Positions 1 through 9,920 of a stretch of 64,000 nt of DNA are shown in pieces. Source of the stretch: Paenibacillus pini JCM 16418 (GTDB taxonomy: Bacteria > Bacillota > Bacilli > Paenibacillales > Paenibacillaceae); the NCBI RefSeq assembly GCF_000576305.1, contig NZ_BAVZ01000005.1, positions 124,001 through 188,000 on the forward strand, read 5' to 3'. The stretch's first letter is position 1. Each line of letters begins with the position of its first letter. Both the position numbers and the translations under genes were made by a program. A model generated the notes under the pieces. The model searched no databases. It saw nothing but the letters and a program-made list of their open reading frames with translations, and had not been told where the DNA came from.

Positions 1-1
1 A

Positions 2-460
2 CATTTAAGCACTAGTAAGCTACTTAACATGATCAAGGTGGATACCGTTAATGATACACCTGTCATGACGATCGCTGTACGTGATTACAGTTATGCCAAT
101 GCTGTAAAAGTTGCAAATGCTGTATCAGAAGTATTCAAATCAGAGGTTCCTCGTATTGTACAGGCAGGTAAAATTACGATCCTGTATGAAACGATAGATA
201 ATCCCGATCCCGTGAACCCAAGCCCTATGATGTATACGATTATTGCCTTTATTGCATCGTTAATACTCTCCATTGGCCTCGCGTTCTTACTCGAATACTT
301 GGATGACTCTATTAAAACAGACAGAGATGTAGAAGCTGCGCTAGGTCTGACTACACTTGCAATGATTAAGCATATCAAACCTAAGGATCTACGCCAAAAG
401 GGCTCAGCCAAGTCTAACCGCAAACCTGCAAAAGATCTTAGTGCAAGCTTAAATCGGTAG
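2..460 (+). CDS. Wzz/CapA-type polysaccharide chain-length determinant (3' part)
   Basis: The reading frame is open from the left edge, so the N-terminus lies outside the window. The visible part shows the end of the extracytoplasmic domain, a proline-rich stretch (NPDPVNPSPMM), one hydrophobic helix (about MYTIIAFIASLILSIGLAFLL) and a short cytoplasmic tail starting DDSIKTDRDVEAALG. This is the usual C-terminal layout of Wzz/YveK-type modulators that set polymer length and activate a tyrosine autokinase. No kinase gene follows, so any kinase partner must lie upstream of this window. The tail ends in a basic, low-complexity stretch. It is the first visible gene of the exopolysaccharide operon, separated from galU by a structured RNA. 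Confidence 0.85.
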   Translation, partial: HLSTSKLLNMIKVDTVNDTPVMTIAVRDYSYANAVKVANAVSEVFKSEVPRIVQAGKITILYETIDNPDPVNPSPMMYTIIAFIASLILSIGLAFLLEYLDDSIKTDRDVEAALGLTTLAMIKHIKPKDLRQKGSAKSNRKPAKDLSASLNR

Positions 461-475
461 AAGGAAATACGCTTC

Positions 476-578
476 GCGTCAGCGACGCAAAAGGTGATGT
501 CTACTGAACCTTTACCAACGTAGGCACTCGACTATGCTGTAGGCAACCGTAGAGGTGCCTTAGACGTCAATCGTCGCT
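476..578 (+). ncRNA. Structured leader RNA with pseudoknot, candidate EAR-like antitermination element
   Basis: Between the chain-length gene and galU the non-coding strand can fold compactly. A 7-bp closing helix pairs 481-487 with 572-578. A 6-bp hairpin pairs 490-495 with 508-513. A long hairpin pairs 522-527 with 555-560 and 532-536 with 548-552. The loop of the first hairpin (495-503) is complementary to 561-569 over 9 bp with one G-U, making a pseudoknot. B. subtilis carries the EAR (epsC) RNA at the same kind of place, between epsB and epsC, where it lets RNA polymerase read through terminators in the eps operon. The EAR assignment is inferred from position and fold style, because I cannot run a covariance model. 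An alternative is a LoaP-type recognition hairpin. Confidence 0.55.
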
Positions 579-652
579 AGTGTAGTGTGAGGCAGGGTTG
601 AATGCCCATGAAATATGAAATTAAAGCTGAGTTTGTGACAGGAGGAAAATGT

Positions 653-1540
653 ATGGCAAAAGTTAGAAAAGCCATTATTCCCGCAGCAGGTCTTGGCACT
701 AGATTTCTGCCTGCTACGAAGGTTATGCCTAAGGAAATGCTTCCTATCGTGGATAAGCCTACGATCCAGTACATTGTGGAGGAAGCCATTGCATCGGGAA
801 TAGAGGACATTATTATTGTAACGGGTAAGGGGAAAAGGGCAATCGAGGATCATTTTGATCATGCCTTTGAACTAGAACAGAAATTATTTGAAGCTCGTAA
901 AATGGATTTGTTAAGAGAGGTTCAGCATCCTTCGCATCTTGCAGATATTCATTATATAAGGCAAAAAGAGCCGAAGGGTCTAGGACATGCAATATGGTGT
1001 GCACGTAAATTCATAGGCAATGAACCATTTGCTATTCTACTTGGCGATGACATTGTCAAAGCGGACAAACCTTGCTTGCAACAGTTGATGGAACAGTATG
1101 ACCAGACGGGCCATTCCGTTATTGGTGTCAAGCCAGTTCCAATCAATGAAGTGAATCGTTACGGTATTATTGCTCCTGGCGAGAACCAGAATGGATTGTA
1201 CAAGGTGAATTCTTTGGTAGAGAAACCGTTAGCTGAAAATGCACCTTCACAATTAGCTATTATGGGACGGTATATTCTTACTCCTCAAATCTTCGATTTT
1301 CTTAATGAGATGGAAGTGGGCGTGGGCGGCGAAATTCAACTGACAGATGCAATACGGAAACTAGCAGCCATTGAAGATGTGTTTGCTTACCATTTCGATG
1401 GCGTACGTTATGACGTTGGTGAGAAGTTAGGATTCATCCTGACAACGCTAGATTTTGCAATGATGAAGGATGATCTACGCACGCCACTGCTCATTGCGAT
1501 GGAGCAAATGCTGAATCACTATAAAGCGCCTGTATTATAG
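653..1540 (+). CDS. galU: UTP-glucose-1-phosphate uridylyltransferase
   Basis: This 295-residue cytoplasmic enzyme makes UDP-glucose from UTP and glucose-1-phosphate, an activated sugar for the exopolysaccharide made by this operon and for other cell-wall glycans. The nucleotide-binding signature [13 protein letters not shown] is at residues 11-23, followed by [10 protein letters not shown] and, near the C-terminus, the VGEKLGF stretch typical of GalU/GtaB. The start at 653 is chosen over an in-frame ATG at 602 because AGGAGG at 640-645 is correctly spaced and the protein then starts as the family does. Length is normal. It is the first gene after the structured RNA. Confidence 0.95.
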   Translation: MAKVRKAIIPAAGLGTRFLPATKVMPKEMLPIVDKPTIQYIVEEAIASGIEDIIIVTGKGKRAIEDHFDHAFELEQKLFEARKMDLLREVQHPSHLADIHYIRQKEPKGLGHAIWCARKFIGNEPFAILLGDDIVKADKPCLQQLMEQYDQTGHSVIGVKPVPINEVNRYGIIAPGENQNGLYKVNSLVEKPLAENAPSQLAIMGRYILTPQIFDFLNEMEVGVGGEIQLTDAIRKLAAIEDVFAYHFDGVRYDVGEKLGFILTTLDFAMMKDDLRTPLLIAMEQMLNHYKAPVL

Positions 1541-1551
1541 GTGGACTTATC

Positions 1552-2241
1552 ATGAGTATGAAACCTTTGGAAAAGACGATGGAAGTCGGCCAGTTCAGTA
1601 GTGAAGTGTTTCCAGTTTATCAGAATAAGGGAAGAACCCGTTTTGAATGGATCAAGCGGATTCAGGATATCGTATTGTCTTTGTTGGGTATTCTTATACT
1701 CTCCCCAGTATTTATAATTATTGCACTATTTATTAAAGCTGAGGATCCTAGAGGACCCATTTTTTTTGCTCAGGTCCGCGTTGGTAAGAATGGAATACCG
1801 TTTCGAATGTTCAAATTTCGTTCCATGGCCCAGAATGCTGAAGAACGACTTGCTGAGCTAATTCATCAGAATGAAATCCATGGCGCAATGTTCAAAATGA
1901 AAAACGATCCTAGGGTTACTCGAATTGGGCGAATCATTCGGAAGACGAGTATGGATGAACTGCCTCAACTGCTTAATGTGTTGAGAGGCGAGATGAGCCT
2001 CGTGGGCCCAAGACCTCCCTTACCTCGTGAAGTTAATGATTATACCCCTTATGATATGCAGCGGCTGATGGTTATTCCTGGCTGTACGGGATTGTGGCAG
2101 GTAAGCGGAAGAAATCATGTTGGATTTCATGAAATGGTGGAGCTGGATTTGAAGTATATCCGCGAGCAATCTTTTACCAATGACCTGCGGATATTACTGC
2201 GAACCGTCAAGGTTGTCCTTGGTTCAAATGATGCTTATTGA
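1552..2241 (+). CDS. Undecaprenyl-phosphate sugar phosphotransferase (initiating, small monotopic type)
   Basis: Family members transfer a sugar-1-phosphate from a UDP-sugar to undecaprenyl phosphate on the inner face of the membrane, which starts each repeat unit. The 229-residue protein has one hydrophobic re-entrant segment (about residues 38-62) and then the bacterial sugar transferase domain with FKFRSM, the Asp-Glu pair in SMDELPQLLNVLRGEMSLVGPRPP, and PGCTGLWQVSGR. It lacks the large N-terminal membrane domain of WbaP/WcaJ, so it is the short form. Which sugar it transfers cannot be read from sequence; glucose or galactose are usual. It lies 11 bp after galU. Confidence 0.92.
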   Translation: MSMKPLEKTMEVGQFSSEVFPVYQNKGRTRFEWIKRIQDIVLSLLGILILSPVFIIIALFIKAEDPRGPIFFAQVRVGKNGIPFRMFKFRSMAQNAEERLAELIHQNEIHGAMFKMKNDPRVTRIGRIIRKTSMDELPQLLNVLRGEMSLVGPRPPLPREVNDYTPYDMQRLMVIPGCTGLWQVSGRNHVGFHEMVELDLKYIREQSFTNDLRILLRTVKVVLGSNDAY

Positions 2242-2280
2242 TACCAATTATAGACGCAGCAATTAAAGGAGACACCAGTT

Positions 2281-3222
2281 ATGAATAAGGAATCGAGAAT
2301 TTATGTTGCGGGTCACCGTGGTCTAGTGGGTTCCGCGATTGTCCGAGCGCTGAGCAATCAGGGCTATGGGAACCTAATCTGTCGAACTAGTCAGGAGCTT
2401 GATTTACGTGATCGGCAACAGGTTGATCGGTTGTTTAGCGAGGAGCACATCGACATCGTGTTTCTAGCCGCCGCGAAAGTGGGCGGTATTGTGGCAAATC
2501 ATGAGTATCCTGCTGATTTTATTCGTGATAATCTCCTGATTCAAACGAATATCATTGACGCGGCATATCAGAGCGGAGTGGAAAAATTACTATTCCTCGG
2601 GTCAACTTGCATTTATCCTAAGCTCGCTCCTCAGCCATTGAAGGAAGAATATTTGATGACAGGTGAGCTAGAAGCTACTAACGAGGCTTATGCGGTTGCT
2701 AAAATTGCCGGTATTACGATGTGTCAGTCTTATAATCGCCAATATGGTACGAATTATATCTCTGTTATGCCAACCAATCTCTATGGACCAGGGGACAATT
2801 TTGACTTAGAGAAATCCCATGTGTTGCCTGCGCTACTTCGAAAGGTTCATGAAGCGCAGGAGCAACAATTGCCACAAGTTGAAATTTGGGGGACGGGCAC
2901 GCCCCGTAGAGAATTTCTACATGCGGATGACTTGGCCGATGCTTGTTTATTTCTAATGGAGCATTATGAGGGCAATGAAATTGTAAATATCGGCACAGGG
3001 GAAGATATCTCAATTCGAGATTTGGCATCCCTTATTCAGTCCGTTGTTGGCTACCAAGGTGAGTTCAAGTTTAATACAGATAAGCCTGATGGAACCCCGA
3101 GAAAGTGGGTGGATGTTTCCAAGCTGAAGTCACTTGGCTGGAGTGCTCGTATACCACTTATTGAAGGGTTGAAATCGACCTATGAAGATTACAAAAGTGA
3201 GCTTCAAACTATAAGCAAATAA
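2281..3222 (+). CDS. fcl: GDP-L-fucose synthase
   Basis: This is a short-chain dehydrogenase of the extended type that epimerises and reduces GDP-4-keto-6-deoxymannose to GDP-L-fucose with NADPH. The Rossmann motif GHRGLVGSA is at residues 11-19, the catalytic Ser region is LGSTCIYP, and the YxxxK pair sits in EAYAVAKIAG. The 313-residue length is normal. AAAGGAG upstream supports the ATG. With gmd just downstream and manC further on, it completes the mannose-to-fucose nucleotide-sugar branch, so the polymer probably contains L-fucose. Confidence 0.94.
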   Translation: MNKESRIYVAGHRGLVGSAIVRALSNQGYGNLICRTSQELDLRDRQQVDRLFSEEHIDIVFLAAAKVGGIVANHEYPADFIRDNLLIQTNIIDAAYQSGVEKLLFLGSTCIYPKLAPQPLKEEYLMTGELEATNEAYAVAKIAGITMCQSYNRQYGTNYISVMPTNLYGPGDNFDLEKSHVLPALLRKVHEAQEQQLPQVEIWGTGTPRREFLHADDLADACLFLMEHYEGNEIVNIGTGEDISIRDLASLIQSVVGYQGEFKFNTDKPDGTPRKWVDVSKLKSLGWSARIPLIEGLKSTYEDYKSELQTISK

Positions 3223-4233
<1,011 letters not shown>

Positions 4234-4243
4234 GGAGCGCTGA

Positions 4244-5665
4244 ATGATGAAGAGTTCGATGGTGAATCTGATGAGGAATCGGGTGGTAAGCGGCGGGATT
4301 TGGACGTTTATTGGGAGAGCTGTTTTTGCCTTTTCAGCTTTACTAAGCAATATTCTGTTATCCAGGCTACTAAACTCGACCGAGTTTGGAACATATATGC
4401 TTGCGTTCAACATAGCTTTCTTCGGCAATATTATCGGTATTCTCGGTTTGAATCAAAGTATTATTCGCTTCACCACAGAAAACCTGAAACTTAAGCGGTA
4501 TTCACAAGCAAAGCGGGCCGTTTATATTTCACTTCGTCTTGGACTGATTGGTGCTGTGGTGACAATGCTGCTGTATATTGTGCTTCAGCAGTTTGTTTTG
4601 AGTCATTTTACGGACTCTTTGCTCCTTGGAAAAGTGGCATTATTTACTGGAATGTGGATTGTTGCCAGCGTTATTCAACAGCTTATTGGCGAAACCTTTA
4701 GGGGGCTTCATCATGTTAAGCTGGCAGCTTGTTTCGGCGGGGTACTAAGCAATGTGCTTTATATTGGATGTTTAGGCACTGTCATGCTGCTGGGTATACA
4801 TCAGCTGCATTTATCTACGGTCGTATTCATGGTCAGTCTAACCTTGTTACTTAATTGTCTACTCGGTGCATTGGTGCTACGGAATAGATTGAAGCTACTA
4901 CCGCATGATGACAATGCCCGAGTACCGGAGGTTGAGCGGGTCAATAGATCTATGATATTCAGAGTTTCTTTTCCAATTATGCTGTCCAACGTGGCTGTGT
5001 TCTTCTTGACCTCAACGGATCTCTGGATACTCGGCATCTTCAAAAATGCAGATCAGGTAGCGATCTATGGATCAGCAGTTAGGCTAATTGCCACGATTAA
5101 TTTCTTCGGTGTCTTATTGAACCTTGTCATGGCTACGGTTATTTCAGATAAGAATGCATCCGGCCAGTTGAAGGAGCTCGAGAAGACAGGTAAATCAGTG
5201 ACAACCTTACTTACACTTCCGGCAATTGTGCTGGTTTTGATCTTTATCTTATTTGGTAAAACCATTCTTGGCATTGTATTTGGTCCTTTTTATTCACAAG
5301 CAGAGTCCATTCTTATCGTCCTAAGTATAGGACAGGTTATTAATTTGCTCGTAGGTCCGTCAGCACTCATCCTGACATTGACTGGCAATGAGAAATCCAT
5401 GTTGAAAATTGCTTCGTGTACAAGTGTTGTTACCATAGTTGGAGCGATATTAGCTGCTAAATACTCGAATTCAACAGGAGTCGCGTTAGTTATGCTTATG
5501 GGTCTAGCTATCCAGAACGGACTCATGCTGATGACAACGAAGAAAAAACTTGGAATTATGATCTATTTCAGTCCGGTATTGCTCTGGAGAGGAGCGCAGG
5601 CCGGATGGCGACGGATCTATTTCAGAATGAAAAAAAAGCCAAGGGAGCCGGTATTAAATGAATAA
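4244..5665 (+). CDS. Polysaccharide flippase (Wzx/MATE-like, MOP superfamily)
   Basis: This is a 473-residue membrane protein with about 12-14 hydrophobic segments, starting with GGIWTFIGRAVFAFSALLSNILLSR as seen in Wzx and TuaB-type proteins. Its inferred role is to move the lipid-linked repeat unit across the cytoplasmic membrane. The C-terminus is a short basic cytoplasmic tail. It sits between nucleotide-sugar genes and glycosyltransferases, the standard place in a Wzx/Wzy cluster. The reading frame overlaps the next gene by 8 bp, suggesting translational coupling. Substrate specificity cannot be inferred. Confidence 0.88.
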   Translation: MMKSSMVNLMRNRVVSGGIWTFIGRAVFAFSALLSNILLSRLLNSTEFGTYMLAFNIAFFGNIIGILGLNQSIIRFTTENLKLKRYSQAKRAVYISLRLGLIGAVVTMLLYIVLQQFVLSHFTDSLLLGKVALFTGMWIVASVIQQLIGETFRGLHHVKLAACFGGVLSNVLYIGCLGTVMLLGIHQLHLSTVVFMVSLTLLLNCLLGALVLRNRLKLLPHDDNARVPEVERVNRSMIFRVSFPIMLSNVAVFFLTSTDLWILGIFKNADQVAIYGSAVRLIATINFFGVLLNLVMATVISDKNASGQLKELEKTGKSVTTLLTLPAIVLVLIFILFGKTILGIVFGPFYSQAESILIVLSIGQVINLLVGPSALILTLTGNEKSMLKIASCTSVVTIVGAILAAKYSNSTGVALVMLMGLAIQNGLMLMTTKKKLGIMIYFSPVLLWRGAQAGWRRIYFRMKKKPREPVLNE

Positions 5666-6503
5666 TGCACCGCTAGTTATAGAGGTGCAGCGGGAAAAAG
5701 AGTCCTTTTCCATTGTTACCGTATGCATGAACAATCTTGAGGGGCTGCAGCGAACCTGGGAGAGTGTGAACATTCAAGAGTTGCAGGAGTGGGAGTGGAT
5801 CGTTGTAGACGGTCAGTCAAATGACGGTACACTCTTATTTCTAAAGAGTCTTCAGGATAGCAGAGTTACTTATATTAGTGAGCCAGATGATGGGCTTTAT
5901 GATGCAATGAATAAGGGGATCGAGCTGTGCAGCGGTCTGTATATCCTCTTCTTGAATTCTGGAGATACCCTCGAAAGTAGAGACGTATTGAGGTTGCTAG
6001 AAGAGCAGGCTATCAGGCATCAACTGCCGGATATACTTTACGGCGATTCGCTTGAACTTACAGACGATCAGCAGTTGCTCTATAAGAAGGCGCGTTCTCA
6101 CCGGACTATATGGTATGGGATGTTTACACATCACCAGTCCATCATGTACCTAAGATCACGTATCCGCAATATAAGGTACCGACTTGAATATCCGATTGGT
6201 GCCGATTACGGATTTACAGCGGAGCTGATGATTAGTGGCGCAGTATGTGTATATGTGCCAATCCCAGTTTGTATTTTTGAGCAGGGAGGTATTTCGTCCG
6301 TGAATCATATCCGGGGGGAAACCGACCAGTGGTATATCCGTCAACATATTCTTCGTACATCGTGGTTAACTCGGATGATGATTCGAAGCCTGCATTTTGG
6401 GGTGCGGGTGATGAAGAACAAGCTTCCCAAATATTATAAAAAGGTGCGATTTTCATATGGTAAACAAAATTCCAGTATCCGTCATCATCATGACCAAAAA
6501 TGA
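5658..6503 (+). CDS. Family 2 glycosyltransferase
   Basis: This 281-residue GT-A fold enzyme is predicted to add one sugar to the lipid-linked repeat unit. The N-terminal half has FSIVTVCMNNLEG, the nucleotide-binding VVDGQSNDGT and PDDGLYDAMNKGI, and LNSGDTL at the position of the usual metal-binding Asp motif. This pattern is shared with WcaA/colanic-acid type transferases. The C-terminal part is basic and has no membrane span. It overlaps the flippase upstream by 8 bp and the next transferase by 47 bp. Donor and acceptor sugars are unknown. Confidence 0.88.
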   Translation: MNNAPLVIEVQREKESFSIVTVCMNNLEGLQRTWESVNIQELQEWEWIVVDGQSNDGTLLFLKSLQDSRVTYISEPDDGLYDAMNKGIELCSGLYILFLNSGDTLESRDVLRLLEEQAIRHQLPDILYGDSLELTDDQQLLYKKARSHRTIWYGMFTHHQSIMYLRSRIRNIRYRLEYPIGADYGFTAELMISGAVCVYVPIPVCIFEQGGISSVNHIRGETDQWYIRQHILRTSWLTRMMIRSLHFGVRVMKNKLPKYYKKVRFSYGKQNSSIRHHHDQK

Positions 6504-7350
6504 GGAAAAGAATATACGTAAATGTTTACTATCCGTGGTTGATTTCGCTGAAGTTTTTGTGGTTGATTCGGGTAGTACCGATCAGACGCAGTCGATATCA
6601 GAAGCTATGGGTGCAACGGTTGTTGATTTCCAGTGGAATGGTCAATATCCCAAGAAGAAGCAATGGTGTCTTGACTACCTTCCCTTTCAAAATGATTACG
6701 TGCTATACGTCGATGCGGATGAAGAAGTGACGGCTGAACTTGCAGCCGAGATCAAAGGCCTATTCGCTAACGGAGCACCACTGAACGGTTATTTTGTCGG
6801 ATTCGACCTCGTCTTTATGAATAAAGTACTGAAGTTCGGTCACCGGATGTTTAAGCTCGTACTTCTGAATCGTCATGCGGGTCATTTCCTTGATTATAAT
6901 GATTTGAATGCATCAAATATGTGGGAAGTTGAAGGCCATTACCAACCGCAAATCGACGGGAGTACTGGGGTGTTAAAGTCCAGCATGGTCCACTATGACC
7001 ATGATTCACTGTTTGATTATTTCGCGAAACATAATCGTTATTCGGATTGGGAGGCAGTTGTTCGCTCTAATGGAGCGATGAGCAATTTGAATGAATCTCA
7101 GATCTGGATCCGAACACTGCAAAAGCGTATATTTCATCAGCTGCCTCTGAAATGGGCTGTCTCTTTTCTTCATTCTTATGTGATGAAACTGGGTTTTCTA
7201 GATGGAGCGGCTGGGTTCCATTATGCGTTTGCGAGGTGCGTCTATTACTGGCAGATCGGCATTAAAATCAAGGAGCTTCGTTATCGCACAGAACAAGCCC
7301 TGGGAGCGGAACTCGAAGGCGACCTGAGAAAGGTACATGAGGGCGCATGA
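6457..7350 (+). CDS. Family 2 glycosyltransferase (WaaE/KdtX-like)
   Basis: The protein has 297 residues. It starts IPVSVIIMTKNEEKNIRKCL, has VVDSGSTDQT, and has the metal-binding YVDADEEV motif, all typical of the WaaE-like branch of GT2. The middle region (NRHAGHFLDYNDLNASNMWEVE) and a later hydrophobic patch (about residues 230-260) also fit this branch. The start at 6457 lies inside the end of the preceding gene, with AAAAAGGTG upstream. It ends in a 4-bp overlap with the polymerase gene, so the block is tightly coupled. The sugar added cannot be told from sequence. Confidence 0.88.
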   Translation: MVNKIPVSVIIMTKNEEKNIRKCLLSVVDFAEVFVVDSGSTDQTQSISEAMGATVVDFQWNGQYPKKKQWCLDYLPFQNDYVLYVDADEEVTAELAAEIKGLFANGAPLNGYFVGFDLVFMNKVLKFGHRMFKLVLLNRHAGHFLDYNDLNASNMWEVEGHYQPQIDGSTGVLKSSMVHYDHDSLFDYFAKHNRYSDWEAVVRSNGAMSNLNESQIWIRTLQKRIFHQLPLKWAVSFLHSYVMKLGFLDGAAGFHYAFARCVYYWQIGIKIKELRYRTEQALGAELEGDLRKVHEGA

Positions 7351-8609
7351 ATTCCAAGGCGGCTGTGAATGCCGCGGTCTCCCCCCATCTGGCTACCATT
7401 ACAGTAGGGAAGAAAACGTTAAGCAGCTATGCGTTTATCGCTGGCTTGCTCATTTACGCCCTCTATAGTGCACCGTTTCCAGCAAATCCGGGACTAACGG
7501 AATTTATGATCGCATCCCTGTTTATGTTGTTTGTGAATATACCAACAGGCATTCTGGTCATGAGTGGTGGGTTTACGATTTACCAGAAATATGGGTTGTT
7601 CCCCGTATGGATACATGTTGGTTTTTTTCTGTTGTTGTGGTGGGGGCTTTACAATGGCGGAGTCGTCTATCATTGGCAATTAAGTGACATTGTTAGGGAT
7701 CTAATTCCCTGTGTTTATATTTTTGTTCCACTGCTTTTACTACCCGCGATGCAGCGTTCTAGGCTGAATTGGCAGCTTGTGTTCCCATGGGTGCTGTCGG
7801 CCGTGGGCGTTATCCTATCGATCCGTTTCTTCTTCGTTGTTGGCATTTCACCTCTAGATATCGGAAAAATGTCTTATTTCGATAATTTCTTATACCTGCC
7901 GTATGATCCTACCGTTTCTTTTGCTGGCATCTTCTTGCCCATCATGGCTGTACATACGTGGAAAAGTACGAGTTTCTTCCGTTGGATGGGTAGTTTGCTA
8001 ATGATAACAGGAGGATTCCTATGTCTCGGTTCATTGATGGCAGTTGCGCAAAGAGCGCCTCTTGGAATGGCAGTATTTAGTTTCTTTATCTACTTCATGC
8101 TCAGTTCACGAAAGTCACTTAAGAAAATGATTCTGTTCTTAATCATACTCATTACAATTAGTGTGCTTGCTAAAGATCAAATCGTTGATTCCTATGACCT
8201 ATTGGTAGCCAAACAGGAGAATTACGGCGCCAATGGCAAGACCAATGAGATGCGAGCAGTGTTGAATGAGACTTCCGATTCGGTTTACTCCTTGCTGTTT
8301 GGAATCGGATGGGGAGGGTTGTTCTTTGACCCGACCTATCAATCTGAAGTTTCGTTCACCCATTCGGCAGTAACATTCTTCCTTCTTAAAGGCGGAGTGC
8401 TTGGTGTCTTGATCTTCTTGTATTACTTGTCATGGATAACCTATAAATTGTTGCAAAATATGAAGATGAAGCAGCTCCCTTACCTACTATCGGCGATTGT
8501 TCCTTTAACGATCGGACTCGTCTTTCAGCCGAGCTTTAAGACGCTTACGTACGGAATGATGATTACCTTTCTTTGCTTATTATTCTCCAAGTCTCAGGAA
8601 GGGATCTGA
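7347..8609 (+). CDS. Wzy-like polysaccharide polymerase, copy 1
   Basis: This is an integral membrane protein of 420 residues with about 10-12 hydrophobic helices and one larger soluble loop (about 285-330, with ANGKTNEMRAVLNE and FGIGWGGLFFDP). The loop and the GWG motif resemble O-antigen polymerase/ligase proteins, which join repeat units on the outer face of the membrane. It starts in an ATGA overlap with the upstream transferase. The striking point is that the next gene encodes a close paralogue of nearly the same length, so this is a tandem duplication. Function is assigned from topology and position in the cluster, not from catalytic residues. Confidence 0.8.
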   Translation: MNSKAAVNAAVSPHLATITVGKKTLSSYAFIAGLLIYALYSAPFPANPGLTEFMIASLFMLFVNIPTGILVMSGGFTIYQKYGLFPVWIHVGFFLLLWWGLYNGGVVYHWQLSDIVRDLIPCVYIFVPLLLLPAMQRSRLNWQLVFPWVLSAVGVILSIRFFFVVGISPLDIGKMSYFDNFLYLPYDPTVSFAGIFLPIMAVHTWKSTSFFRWMGSLLMITGGFLCLGSLMAVAQRAPLGMAVFSFFIYFMLSSRKSLKKMILFLIILITISVLAKDQIVDSYDLLVAKQENYGANGKTNEMRAVLNETSDSVYSLLFGIGWGGLFFDPTYQSEVSFTHSAVTFFLLKGGVLGVLIFLYYLSWITYKLLQNMKMKQLPYLLSAIVPLTIGLVFQPSFKTLTYGMMITFLCLLFSKSQEGI

Positions 8610-8611
8610 AG

Positions 8612-9913
8612 ATGATGAATCATAAAATGGCGCTACAGACCGGTGTTAGAGAAATCCGCATGATAGAACAGGATAATAAGTGGTTCGGAAGCATGGCCTT
8701 CATCATTGCGCTACTTTGCTATGCCATATTCAGTGCCCCTTTCCCGGCTCAGCCTGGGATAGCGGAAGCAACCATTGGCAGTCTTCTTGTTCTATTCGTA
8801 ACTATTCCTACAGGTCTAATCGTTATGACAGGCGGATTTACATTGTATCAACGTTATAGGACGGTGCCGATGTGGCTGCATCTAGGTTTTTTCATGCTGC
8901 TGTGGTGGGGGCTATTTAATGGAGGTGTGATTCATTCATGGGATGTAACAGATATCGTGAGAGATATTATCCCATGCGTGTATCTCTTTGTTCCATTGAT
9001 GCTACTTCCAGCTATGAATCGGACGAAGTATAACTGGCTTAAGATTTTCCCATGGGTTATCGCTTTCATGGGTGTGATTCTGTCTATGCGATTTTATAAT
9101 GTCGCTAACATGTCACCACTGGATGTAGGCAAAATGTATTTCTTCGATAATTACCTGTACCTTCCTTATGATCCCAGCGTAATCTTTGCAGGCATTTTTC
9201 TACCGTTGATGGCTATTCATACATGGAAAAGCAGTAAGTTGTACAGCTGGGTATTCAGCTTGTTCATGCTAGTCGGTGGCTTTCTCGCATTAGGCTCGCT
9301 AATGGCCGTAGCTCAGCGTGCTCCATTAGCCTTGGCGGCACTTAGCTTCTCAATCTATTTTCTAATCATCTCGCGTCGTTCGCTTAAAAGAATGCTGCTG
9401 CTCGTTATCGTTTTGCTCGGAGTAGGTGTACTGGCGCAACAACAAATCGAAAGCTCTTACCAGTTGCTTATAGATAAGCAGGAGAGCTTCGGGGCGAACG
9501 GAAAGACGGATGAGCTTGCCGCTGTCATTAAAGAGACATCGCAATCATCTTTCTCGCTCATGTTCGGTATGGGGTGGGGTGGCTTGTTCCATGATCCAGC
9601 CGTAGAGTTCGTAGAAGTATCATATACCCATTCTGCGATGACGTTCTTTCTGCTTAAGGGTGGCATCTTTGGTGTCGTTATTTTTCTAGCGTATGTGCTG
9701 TGGATTTCACGAAATTTGCTACGTAGCTTGTCGATCAAGACCCTACCGATTGTCTTATCCAGTTTTATGCCCGTCATCATTGGGCTGTTCTTCCAAGTGA
9801 GCTACAAGACGCTGTCTTATGGGATGATTCTCACTTTGATGTGTTTGCTCTATAAGCAGCAAGTTGAGAAGAAGGCAGTTGGGACTACTGAAAAATTGAT
9901 GAAACATGGGTGA
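8612..9913 (+). CDS. Wzy-like polysaccharide polymerase, copy 2
   Basis: The 433-residue membrane protein aligns end to end with the preceding gene product. Shared stretches include SAPFPA, PTGL/I-VMxGGFT, LLWWGL-NGGV, SLMAVAQRAPL, YDP-V-FAGIFLP and the loop ANGKT plus GWGGLF-DP; by eye more than half the residues are identical. The start at 8612 is preferred to 8573 because AGGAAGGGA lies just upstream and the gene then starts 3 bp after copy 1 stops. It may polymerise a different linkage, form a hetero-oligomer, or be redundant. Confidence 0.8.
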   Translation: MMNHKMALQTGVREIRMIEQDNKWFGSMAFIIALLCYAIFSAPFPAQPGIAEATIGSLLVLFVTIPTGLIVMTGGFTLYQRYRTVPMWLHLGFFMLLWWGLFNGGVIHSWDVTDIVRDIIPCVYLFVPLMLLPAMNRTKYNWLKIFPWVIAFMGVILSMRFYNVANMSPLDVGKMYFFDNYLYLPYDPSVIFAGIFLPLMAIHTWKSSKLYSWVFSLFMLVGGFLALGSLMAVAQRAPLALAALSFSIYFLIISRRSLKRMLLLVIVLLGVGVLAQQQIESSYQLLIDKQESFGANGKTDELAAVIKETSQSSFSLMFGMGWGGLFHDPAVEFVEVSYTHSAMTFFLLKGGIFGVVIFLAYVLWISRNLLRSLSIKTLPIVLSSFMPVIIGLFFQVSYKTLSYGMILTLMCLLYKQQVEKKAVGTTEKLMKHG

Positions 9914-9920
9914 GGACTGA

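Noticed and set aside
461..600. Cyclic-di-GMP riboswitch before galU
   Set aside because: The region is structured, but it lacks the conserved GEMM core and tetraloop elements, and its pseudoknot layout differs. Position favours an EAR-like element.
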